DNA of 8,338 bases from Kiritimatiellia bacterium (GTDB lineage Bacteria; Verrucomicrobiota; Kiritimatiellia; RFP12; UBA1067), in assembly GCA_017999015.1 (NCBI GenBank), contig JAGOBZ010000131.1:1-8338 (forward strand), given 5' to 3'. Below are positions 1-6,909 of the stretch, piece by piece (the stretch's first letter is position 1; each line of letters begins with the position of its first letter). Below the pieces are notes generated by a model. The model worked only from the letters and a program-made list of their open reading frames with translations, was not told the origin of the DNA and did no database searches. A program made the translations under genes and the position numbers.

Positions 1-219
1 ACGAGCGAGCATACCCGCGCGGTCTGTGAGCGAGGAGCAACACAGCCAGCGCGCCCAAGGCCCCCAGCCCTGCGGGGCGGGGCGGCGCCGGGCCATCTGC
101 TTCGTGGCTCGGTCGGTCGAGTATCGCGGGGGGATACACTCCCTCCCTTGCGCCTCGCATCGGGCCCGGCGGCGCTCCCGCCAAAATCGGAAGTAATTTT
201 TGCACAGACCCTAAACAAA
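1..219. other. GC-rich upstream region, no supportable gene
   Basis: No gene can be supported here. The first 150 bases are very GC-rich, with G runs around 70-92, and codon patterns in all frames look like composition-driven noise. A 7-base direct repeat GAGCGAG occurs at 3-9 and 28-34. Composition becomes AT-richer from about 180 to 240, as expected just before a gene start, but no convincing -35/-10 pair or Shine-Dalgarno sequence is visible. A TTGCAC at 200-205 has no matching -10 box at the right distance. The first 60 bases look to me like an intergenic repeat family, which is a weak impression only. Confidence 0.5.
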
Positions 220-414
220 TTGAGGAACACGAAAACGAAATTCAGTCCTGTGATGCTACTCGCACTGGCGCTCACGCTCCCAGTCGTAACGCTGTTAATA
301 GCCCAACAGGCTGGGGTGGGCCGCAACGCACCTCCCAGACCGCGAGGCCCCTGTGACATCTATGCCGCGGCCGGTTGCCCTTGCGTGGCCGCCCACAGCA
401 CCACCCGCGCGCTG

Positions 415-417
415 TAA
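415..417 (+). other. In-frame nonsense codon in the GH54 segment
   Basis: The TAA interrupts RAL-*-AAYNGPLYQV. Fungal GH54 proteins have Tyr at this position (RALYSSF in Aspergillus AbfB, from memory), so a single TAC/TAT to TAA change explains it. The GH54 similarity continues in the same frame directly after the stop, so this is a point mutation and not the real end of a gene. Confidence 0.8.
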
Positions 418-651
418 GCCGCCTACAACGGCCCGCTCTACCAGGTCATGCGCCAGTCGGACGGCAAGACTCTGGACATCGGCGTCGTCCAGCCCTCCAC
501 AACCGATGGGGGCGGATACGCCGACGCGGCCGCGCAGGACGCGTTCCTCGCAAACACCTATGGCTGGATCACCCAGATCTGCGACCAGTCCGGCAAGGGC
601 AACCACCTCATCCAGCCGCCACGCGGCGGGTTCAGTGGCCCGGCTTTGGGA

Positions 652-662
652 GGGTTCCAACA
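652..662 (+). other. +1 frameshift in the GH54 segment
   Basis: Frame 1 reads PALGGF and then loses similarity. Frame 2 picks up exactly at NNLPIADMAPVTLNG. Removing one C from the CC at 657-658 restores GGF-NNLPIADMAP, matching the expected GH54 order. It is not a recognisable slippery heptamer, so an indel mutation or a sequencing error is more likely than programmed frameshifting. Confidence 0.75.
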
Positions 663-1282
663 ATCTTCCGATTGCCGACATGGCGCCGGTCACTCTCAAC
701 GGCCACAAAGTGTACGGCGCCTTCATCGCGCCGGGCATGGGCCTTCGCCAGAACGATGCGAAAGGCACCGCCGTGGACGACCAGGCCGAGGGACAGTACT
801 GGGTCATCAATGGCCACCATTACAACGGCGGTTGCTGCTTCGACTACGGCAACGGCGAGACCGACAGCCGCGACGATGGCGACGGCACCATGGAGACGAC
901 CTACTATGGCGCCGCCGTGAGCGCAACATTCAGGGTCACTGCGGGACCAGCCGCCTTCAATGGGGATATCGTTGGCAGGGCCACCTGGACTGCGAACGGG
1001 ATGGCGCAATCCGAATCAGCCTCCGAAAAAGTGCGCAATGTCAGCCCGATCAAAATCAACGAATTCGCCATCAGCGCCGGTTCGCCGGGCAACGCCACGG
1101 ATTCGTTCATCGAGTTGTACAACGCCGGCGATGCGGCTATGGACCTGTCCAACTGGAGCTTGACCCACCACGCTTCCATGCTGCCGATCTTCTCTTCGAT
1201 CAAGGTTCCGGCGGGCACGACGCTTCCGGCCAAAGGATTCTACGTCTTCGGCCTCGCCACCTCCGGCTTGGCCGTCCCCGCA

Positions 1283-2017
1283 AAGAAAGGGGACACCACC
1301 CTCTACGTCCGGAGCGTTGCCGGACTGAAGGTGGGTGATGCGATTGAAATCGGCACGGGTTCCAACAAGGAAACCCGCAGAATCGCCACCCTCGGCACCG
1401 CCGCCGGCAACCCCACGACCGTCTGGCAGCCGCTCCCGGATGGTCCCGTGCTGGGCGGCAATGGCGCCATCATCCTGCGAAACGCCGCTGAATTGGTGGT
1501 GGACAGCCTCAATTACGGTGAACTGGCCGATCCTTGGGCGGCCGAGGGTTACCGAGGCACATCTCCGGGCCGCGGCTGCTTTGCGGCTTCGCCGGGCACA
1601 GGGGGCGGCTTTGGCGGTGGCGGCGGACGGGGTGGAGCGGCGGCGGGTGCGACCAGCCGGAGTTCAGGCCGCTTCCCGGACGGAGCCGACACCGACAGCA
1701 ACTGCAACGATTTCATGGTGCAGACGGCTTCCTCGTTGGCGGCAGATTCAGCCGCCGTCGCGAACAACATTAAAGTCTCGCGGGTGTCGGACTTCAGCGT
1801 CGGCCAGATAATCATTATTGATTCGGGCGCGAACCGCGAGACCGCCGCCATCGCGACAGTGGGCACGGCCGGCGGTACCACGGTGCGCACAACCACTGAA
1901 GTGGGCGCAACCGTTATCCCGGTCGCCAACGCGATGGGCTTCAGCGCCGGCCAGACCATCACCATTGATAGTGGCGCGAATCAGGCGGCGGCGGTTGTTG
2001 CCTCCATCAGTGGCGGT
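1283..2017 (+). repeat. Three divergent protein repeat modules (GxxIxVxSVxGFxxGQxIxIDSGANxE type)
   Basis: Three copies of a roughly 37-residue beta-rich module are seen in the frame-2 reading: 1283-1399 (KKGDTTLYVRSVAGLKVGD, then GSNKETRRIATLGT), 1757-1867 (VANNIKVSRVSDFSVGQ, then IDSGANRETAAIATVGT) and 1901-2017 (VGATVIPVANAMGFSAGQ, then IDSGANQAAAVVASISGG). The first copy is inserted inside the lamin-tail domain; the other two follow it. After them, LKMAHAMGAQV and LTKAHASGAQV form a further short pair (about 2090-2190). I recognise similar modules in C-terminal tails of other bacterial glycosidases. Their function is unknown to me; carbohydrate or surface binding is a guess. Confidence 0.75.
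1595..1660 (+). other. Glycine-rich low-complexity insert in the lamin-tail domain
   Basis: The reading runs GTGGGFGGGGGRGGAAAGAT between the CFAASPG and SSGRFPDGADTDSNCNDF parts of the lamin-tail domain. A second Gly-rich patch (GGRGPFGGFGGRPGGPG, about 2012-2062) interrupts the region after the third repeat module. Both look like flexible linkers expanded from GGC/GGT codons. Confidence 0.7.
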
Positions 2018-2242
2018 CGAGGACCGTTCGGTGGGTTTGGTGGTCGCCCAGGTGGCCCTGGCAACGCTACGATCACCGTCGCTGCGCCGCTCAAGATGGC
2101 GCACGCGATGGGGGCACAGGTTTCGGACAGTGGCATCTCTCTCACCCCCGCCTTGACCAAGGCGCACGCCAGCGGGGCGCAGGTCGCCGGCAGTGTTCCA
2201 ACGCCCGGCGCCCCCAACCAGTATTCCAGGAAACCTCAATGA

Positions 2243-2376
2243 GAACCTTCGTGCCTACAGGAGCCGCGCCGGTGAAGAGCGCCGCTCTGCGTTTCCGTAA
2301 ATCCCGGTGTGGGGACGGCTCGTCCCCACTGAGGCTGCGGCGAAAGTCCATCCCCGCGCCAACTCAAGGGACCCAG
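2243..2376. repeat. Intergenic spacer with perfect hairpins; candidate dispersed repeat
   Basis: The spacer between the broken GH54 gene and the GH127/146 gene holds two perfect inverted repeats: AGAGC-GCC-GCTCT at 2276-2288 and GTGGGGACG-GCT-CGTCCCCAC at 2309-2329 (9-bp stem, 3-base loop). The larger has no following T run, so it is not a canonical intrinsic terminator, although it could still slow transcription or protect RNA ends. The surrounding sequence (about 2245-2356) resembles an intergenic element I associate with Verrucomicrobiota genomes, but copy number cannot be judged from one window. No promoter was identified. The reading frame of the next gene is open back to ATG 2239 through this repeat, which is probably accidental. 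Confidence 0.55.
2365..2371 (+). promoter_or_regulatory. Shine-Dalgarno site that decides the GH127/146 start
   Basis: CAAGGGA lies 5 bases upstream of ATG 2377 and matches the anti-SD consensus well. The protein from ATG 2377 begins with a plausible signal peptide, whereas the in-frame ATG at 2239 would place about 46 residues of repeat-derived, Arg-rich sequence in front of it. The start at 2377 is therefore preferred. Confidence 0.7.
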
Positions 2377-4524
2377 ATGCAAACTTTTGGCTTCGGGAAT
2401 TCTCAGACCCTTACCTCTTCCGCATCGACGCTACACCTTTTCGTCATCTCGTTGCTCCTGACGGCGTTCGCTTGGGCAGCAACCCTGGCCGCTCCGGCTG
2501 CAGATGGTTCCCCTCCGCTGCCGTCCAAACTGGTTCCCCTGTCTTCCGTCCGGTTGCTGGAGGGTCCGTTTGCCGACGCCGTCAAGGTCAACCGCGCCTA
2601 TCTGCTGGCGCTTGACCCGGATCGGCTCCTCGCGCCGTTCTTGCGCGAGGCTGGGCTGGAGCCGAAGGCCAGGTCGTACGGGAATTGGGAGAGCAGCGGT
2701 CTGGACGGCCACACGGCCGGCCACTATCTCTCCGCACTGGGCACCATGATCGCTGCCGGCGCGGACACTCCGGAGGACGAGTTGCGCCGCCGGCTGGATT
2801 ACATGGTCGCCGAATTGGAGCGTTGCCAGAAGGCATCGGGGGATGGCTGCATCGGCGGCGTGCCGGGCAGCCGCGAGTTGTGGAAGGCGGTCGCCGCCGG
2901 TCGCGTCGAGGCGGTGAACCGCAAGTGGGTGCCGTGGTATAATCTGCACAAGACCTTCGCCGGCTTGCGCAACGCCTGGCTCCTGACCGGCAACGTCAAG
3001 GCCCGCGAAACCCTCATCCGCCTCGGCGACTGGTGCGGCAAGCTGGTCGCCGGCCTTTCGGACGAGCAAATGCAGCGCATGCTCGGCCAGGAACACGGCG
3101 GCATGAACGAGGCGCTCGCGGACATCTATGCCATCAGCGGCGACTCGAAGTATTTGTCCCTGGCGCGTCGCTTCAATCACCAGGCGGTTCTCGATCCGTT
3201 GATGCGCCACCAGGATCAGCTCACGGGCAAGCATGCCAACACGCAAATCCCCAAAGTCATCGGCCTCGAACGCATCGCCACCCTGACCGGCGACCAAGAG
3301 GCCGACTCCGGCGCGCGCTTCTTCTGGGAGACGGTCACTGGCAAACGCAGCGTCGCCTTTGGCGGGAACAGCGTTTCCGAACATTTCAACGATCCCAAGG
3401 ACTTTCGTCGGATGATCGAGCACCGCCAAGGTCCGGAAACCTGCAACACCTACAACATGCTCCGCCTGACGGAGCAGTTGTTCGCCAGCGAGCCCAAGGC
3501 GGCTTACGCCGACTACTACGAGCGCGCGCTCTACAATCACCTGCTCGCGTCGATTCACCCGACCGTGCCAGGCTACGTCTATTTCACGCCCATCCGTCCG
3601 GCGCACTACCGCGTCTATTCGCAACCCGAGAAGGGCTTCTGGTGCTGCGTGGGTACGGGCATGGAGAATCCCGGCAAGTACGGCGAATTCATCTACGCGC
3701 AGGCCATCAACGGCCTTTACGTCAATCTGTTTATCCCCTCCGAGATCAGCGTGACGAACCTCGGCCTGACGTTGCGGCAGGAAACGAAGTTCCCCGACGA
3801 ACCGCGTACGCGCTTGGCCTTGCGCCTCGCGAAGGCTGCGACGTTCACGCTTCATCTCCGTCACCCCGGTTGGGTCGCGACGAACGACTTCGCCGTGCGC
3901 GTCAATGGCGAACCGGTGAAGACGTTTTCCGCACCGTCGTCTTATGTGGCGCTGACCCGCGGATCGCGCGACGGAGATCGCGTCGAGGTCGAACTGCCGA
4001 TGCGCACCACCGTCGAGCGTTTGCCCGATGGCTCGGACTGGGTCGCGTTGCTGCGCGGTCCCATCGTGCTCGCTTCGCCCGCCGGCACAAACAACCTGAC
4101 GGGTCTTCGCGCCAACGACTCGCGCATGGGCCACGTCGCGAGCGGACCGATGATCCCGCTGGATCAGGTGCCGGTCCTCCTCGCCCGCGCCGACGAATTG
4201 CCGGGCCATGTCAAGCCCGACGCTGCGGCGGGACCGATGCGTTTCCGCCTCACGGAAGTGGCGGTGCCGGAATCGGCCGACGGTCTGCCACTCATGCCGT
4301 TCTTCCGCCTGCACGACATGCGCTACCAGATCTATTGGCAGCTCACCACCAAGGATGCCATCGCCAGCCGGCGAGAGCGCCTCGCCGCCGATGAGCGCGC
4401 CAGGCAGTCCCGCGAGACGGCGACGCTGGACGCAGTCGCCGTGGGCGAGCAGCAACCGGAGGTGGAGCACAACTTCACCGGCGGCGTGTTTGATGTGCGA
4501 CTGATGCGCCCCGCCAAACCATGA
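2377..4524 (+). CDS. Secreted beta-L-arabinofuranosidase, DUF1680 family (GH127/GH146)
   Basis: This 715-residue protein should release L-arabinofuranose from beta-linked arabinosides (arabinan, pectin side chains or hydroxyproline-rich glycoproteins) outside the cytoplasm. A hydrophobic stretch (LHLFVISLLLTAFAWAATLAA, about residues 22-42) looks like a signal peptide. The (alpha/alpha)6 barrel follows, with YNLHKTFAGLRNAWLLTG, GQEHGGMNEALADIY and KHANTQIPKVIG. Catalytic features are intact: E335 (VSEHF, probable acid/base), E354 and C356 (PETCNTYNMLRL), and C423-C424 (FWCCVGTGMENPGKYGEFIY), matching the Cys3-Glu zinc site and Cys nucleophile described for HypBA1. The sequence style (SVSEHFNDP...GPETCNTYN) favours GH146 over classical GH127. 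The end is odd: GEQQPEVEHNF runs straight into GGVFDVRLMR, suggesting loss of a C-terminal DUF6805-like domain. Its stop overlaps the next start. Family assignment is firm; exact substrate is inferred. Confidence 0.92.
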   Translation: MQTFGFGNSQTLTSSASTLHLFVISLLLTAFAWAATLAAPAADGSPPLPSKLVPLSSVRLLEGPFADAVKVNRAYLLALDPDRLLAPFLREAGLEPKARSYGNWESSGLDGHTAGHYLSALGTMIAAGADTPEDELRRRLDYMVAELERCQKASGDGCIGGVPGSRELWKAVAAGRVEAVNRKWVPWYNLHKTFAGLRNAWLLTGNVKARETLIRLGDWCGKLVAGLSDEQMQRMLGQEHGGMNEALADIYAISGDSKYLSLARRFNHQAVLDPLMRHQDQLTGKHANTQIPKVIGLERIATLTGDQEADSGARFFWETVTGKRSVAFGGNSVSEHFNDPKDFRRMIEHRQGPETCNTYNMLRLTEQLFASEPKAAYADYYERALYNHLLASIHPTVPGYVYFTPIRPAHYRVYSQPEKGFWCCVGTGMENPGKYGEFIYAQAINGLYVNLFIPSEISVTNLGLTLRQETKFPDEPRTRLALRLAKAATFTLHLRHPGWVATNDFAVRVNGEPVKTFSAPSSYVALTRGSRDGDRVEVELPMRTTVERLPDGSDWVALLRGPIVLASPAGTNNLTGLRANDSRMGHVASGPMIPLDQVPVLLARADELPGHVKPDAAAGPMRFRLTEVAVPESADGLPLMPFFRLHDMRYQIYWQLTTKDAIASRRERLAADERARQSRETATLDAVAVGEQQPEVEHNFTGGVFDVRLMRPAKP

Positions 4525-6896
4525 ACCAACCTTGCTCAATGAAAAGAAGACCCACTGTTCGCAATGGTCGCGGCGGGCGAACCGCGTCCAATTTGCCTGC
4601 GTACAAGAATCCCGCGCTCGCCCTCGATAAGCGCGTCAGAAATCTGCTCGCGCGCATGACGCTTGAGGAAAAGGCCGCGCAGATGATGTGCGTCTGGCAG
4701 GAGAAGAAGGACAAGCTCGTGGATGCCGAGGGCAACTTCGACCTCGCCAAGGCGAAAGCGGCGTTCAGGAAGGGCCACGGGCTTGGCCAAGTCGGTCGCC
4801 CCAGCGATGCCGGCGCGCCACCTGCCGCACCGTGGATGGGACGCACCGCGCGGCAGATGGCCGAGTTGACCAACGCCATCCAGAAGTTCTTCCTGGAGAA
4901 CTCGCGGCTCGGCATCCCGGTCGTTTTCCACGAGGAATGTCTGCACGGCCATGCCGCCCGTGACGCCACCAGCTTCCCCCAGCCCATCGGTTTGGGTGCG
5001 ACCTTCAATCCCGCGTTGGTCGAGCAGTTGTTCACCATGACGGCCTATGAGGCCCGCGTGCGCGGCACACATCAGGCGCTCACGCCGGTGGTGGACGTGG
5101 CGCGCGATCCGCGCTGGGGCCGTGTCGAGGAAACCTACGGCGAGGATCCCTATCTCAACACGCGCCTCGGCATCGCGGCGGTGCGCGGCTTGCAGGGCGA
5201 CGCCACGTCTAAGGACAAGCGCCGCGTGATGGCTACGCTCAAGCATTTCGCGGCGCACGGGCAGCCGGAATCCGGTCAGAACTGCGCGCCGGTGAACGTC
5301 TCCGCGCGCGTGCTGCGCGAGACGTTTCTGCATCCGTTCCGCGATGTACTCCGCGAAGCCGGCGCTGTCAGCGTGATGGCCAGCTACAACGAGATTGACG
5401 GCGTTCCGTCGCACGCCAGTAGATGGCTGCTGCGCGACGTGTTGCGGAAGGAATGGGGTTTCACGGGCTTCGTGGTTTCCGACTATTACGCGATCTGGGA
5501 ACTCGCCTACCGGCCCGACACCCATGGCCATTTTGTGGCGAAGGACAAGAAGGAGGCATGCCGGCTCGCAGTCGAGGCGGGCGTGAATATCGAATTGCCT
5601 GAGCCGGATTGCTACCTGCATCTCGCTGAACTCGTCCGCAAAGGGGTGCTCAAGGAGAAGCAACTCGACGAGCTCGTCGCGCCGATGCTGCACTGGAAAT
5701 TCCAGATGGGCCTCTTCGACGATCCGTATGTGGACCCCGACGAAGCAGACCGCGTGGTCGGCTGTGACTCTCACCGCGAGTTGGCGCTCCAGGCCGCGCA
5801 CGAGACCATCACGCTGCTAAAGAACGAGGGCAATCTCGCCCCGCTCAATCCGGCGAAGCTGAAGACCATCGCCGTCATCGGCCCGAACGCGCGTCGCCCG
5901 TTGCTCGGCGGTTACAGCGGCATGCCCAAGCACAACGTCACCGTGTTCGAGGGCATCAAAGCCAAGGTCGGCGACCGCGTGAACGTGCTCTATTCCGAGG
6001 GCTGCAAGATAACGGCGGGCGGATCTTGGCAGCAGGACGAAGTGGTGGCCAGCGATCCGGCCGAGGATCGCCGGCAGATCGCCGAGGCGGTCGAGGTCGC
6101 GAAGCAGGCAGACGTCATTGTGCTGGCCATCGGTGGCAACGAACAGACCTCGCGCGAAGCCTGGGGCCTCAAGCACATGGGCGACCGGACCAGCCTCAAC
6201 TTGGTCGGCCGCCAGGATGAACTTGTAGACGCCATGCTCGCGACAGGCAAACCGATCATCGTGTTCCTCTTCAACGGCCGCCCACTTTCGATTCACAACG
6301 TGGCGCACAAAGTCCCGGTCATTTTCGAGTGCTGGTATCTCGGCCAGGAATGTGGGCGCGCCGTGGCGGACGTGTTGTTTGGTGACGTGAATCCCGGCGG
6401 CAAGTTGCCCATCTCGATACCGCGTTCGGTCGGTCACCTGCCGGTATTCTACAACCACAAGCCCTCCGCGCGCCGCGGCTATCTCTGGGACGACGTGTCG
6501 CCGTTGTTCGCATTCGGCTTCGGGCTGAGCTACACCGCGTTCAAGCTGCATAACGTTCGGCTCGCGAAGAAGAAGATCACCCGCACCGGCTCGACACGCG
6601 TCCTGGTGGACGTGACAAACACCGGCAGGCGCACCGGGTCGGAGGTCGTTCAGATGTACATCCGCGACTGCGTCAGTTCGGTGACGCGCCCGGTGAAGGA
6701 GTTGAAGGGCTTCAAGAAGGTATGGCTCCAACCCGGCGAAACGAAGACCGTGGCGCTGGACATCACGCCCGAGTCGCTGGCGTTCTATGACGTAAACATG
6801 AAGTACGTGGTCGAGCCGGGCGAGTTCGAGATCATGGTTGGTGCCTCCTCGCGCGACACCGATCTGCAGCGGACAATTCTAATGGTGAGGAAATAA
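4521..6896 (+). CDS. GH3 beta-xylosidase/beta-glucosidase-type glycoside hydrolase
   Basis: This 791-residue GH3 enzyme hydrolyses terminal beta-linked sugars from oligosaccharides with retention. The N-terminal TIM barrel (about residues 35-370) has RMTLEEKAAQM, FHEECLHGHA, DPRWGRVEETYGEDPYL (from D196), LKHFAAHG (K241-H242) and GFVVSDYY, whose D321 is the catalytic nucleophile. The alpha/beta sandwich (about 425-660) carries AIGGNEQTSREAWG, with E541 or E546 the likely acid/base, and FGFGLSYT. A fibronectin-III-like domain (about 690-775; VTNTGRRTGSEVVQMYI, RPVKELKGF) completes the family layout at full length. The ATG overlaps the preceding stop (ATGA), implying translational coupling; ATG 4539 is an alternative start. 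Neither start has a clear SD. No signal peptide is visible, unlike my recollection of close relatives, and the N-terminus is Arg-rich. The GVNIELPEPDCY stretch and the neighbours suggest xylo-oligosaccharide or arabinoxylan-derived substrates, but beta-glucosidase activity cannot be excluded. Confidence 0.93.
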   Translation: MNQPCSMKRRPTVRNGRGGRTASNLPAYKNPALALDKRVRNLLARMTLEEKAAQMMCVWQEKKDKLVDAEGNFDLAKAKAAFRKGHGLGQVGRPSDAGAPPAAPWMGRTARQMAELTNAIQKFFLENSRLGIPVVFHEECLHGHAARDATSFPQPIGLGATFNPALVEQLFTMTAYEARVRGTHQALTPVVDVARDPRWGRVEETYGEDPYLNTRLGIAAVRGLQGDATSKDKRRVMATLKHFAAHGQPESGQNCAPVNVSARVLRETFLHPFRDVLREAGAVSVMASYNEIDGVPSHASRWLLRDVLRKEWGFTGFVVSDYYAIWELAYRPDTHGHFVAKDKKEACRLAVEAGVNIELPEPDCYLHLAELVRKGVLKEKQLDELVAPMLHWKFQMGLFDDPYVDPDEADRVVGCDSHRELALQAAHETITLLKNEGNLAPLNPAKLKTIAVIGPNARRPLLGGYSGMPKHNVTVFEGIKAKVGDRVNVLYSEGCKITAGGSWQQDEVVASDPAEDRRQIAEAVEVAKQADVIVLAIGGNEQTSREAWGLKHMGDRTSLNLVGRQDELVDAMLATGKPIIVFLFNGRPLSIHNVAHKVPVIFECWYLGQECGRAVADVLFGDVNPGGKLPISIPRSVGHLPVFYNHKPSARRGYLWDDVSPLFAFGFGLSYTAFKLHNVRLAKKKITRTGSTRVLVDVTNTGRRTGSEVVQMYIRDCVSSVTRPVKELKGFKKVWLQPGETKTVALDITPESLAFYDVNMKYVVEPGEFEIMVGASSRDTDLQRTILMVRK

Positions 6897-6909
6897 TCTT
6901 CCGGACCCC

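Larger units (their letters stand above)
220..2242 (+). pseudogene. Broken chimeric gene: GH54 alpha-L-arabinofuranosidase N-half fused to NEW3/lamin-tail/repeat tail
   Basis: The start of choice is TTG 220, giving a basic N-terminus and a hydrophobic signal core (MLLALALTLPVVTLLIA); ATG 253 is an alternative. The mature part opens with GPCDIY...PCVAAHSTTRAL, the hallmark start of GH54 (AbfB) alpha-L-arabinofuranosidases, secreted enzymes that release arabinose from arabinan and arabinoxylan. An in-frame TAA at 415-417 sits where the family has Tyr. Reading resumes in the same frame to about 655, where one extra base moves the match to frame 2. That frame carries VTLNGHKVYGAF and the vicinal Cys-Cys (833-838, CCFDYGN) typical of the family. 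The GH54 match stops near 908-917, before the nucleophile (DMEN-type motif) and acid/base Asp. From there follow a NEW3-like end (to about 1045), a lamin-tail domain (about 1049-1715) and three repeat modules. With a nonsense codon, a frameshift and no catalytic residues, an active arabinosidase is very unlikely. Confidence 0.82.

Noticed and set aside
70..92. G-quadruplex at the window start
   Set aside because: The G runs are of uneven length (4, 4, 2, 2, 3) in a region that is GC-rich throughout and contains self-complementary CGGCGCCG, so a specific quadruplex is not supported.
652..662. Programmed +1 frameshifting in the GH54 gene
   Set aside because: There is no recognisable slippery site or stimulatory structure, a nonsense codon already lies upstream, and the catalytic part is missing anyway. 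A mutation or sequencing error explains it better.
353..917. Treating the whole frame-2 stretch from ATG 353 as the true start of the gene
   Set aside because: Residues from 353 to about 655 in frame 2 are Pro/Arg-rich nonsense, whereas frame 1 over the same bases gives clear GH54 sequence. Only the part after about 658 is genuine in frame 2.
2309..2340. Intrinsic terminator after the broken gene
   Set aside because: The hairpin is strong, but no T-rich run follows on either strand, so it fails the standard criterion. It is kept only as a hairpin in a repeat-like spacer.
2431..4539. A 702-codon open frame on the - strand opposite the GH127/146 gene
   Set aside because: It is a mirror of GC-rich codon usage. 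The + strand frame holds all conserved DUF1680 motifs, while the antisense translation is rich in Arg/His/Gly/Val with no recognisable domain.
4536..5801. Long - strand open frame opposite the GH3 gene
   Set aside because: The GH3 motifs on the + strand account for this DNA fully, and the antisense product shows no family features.
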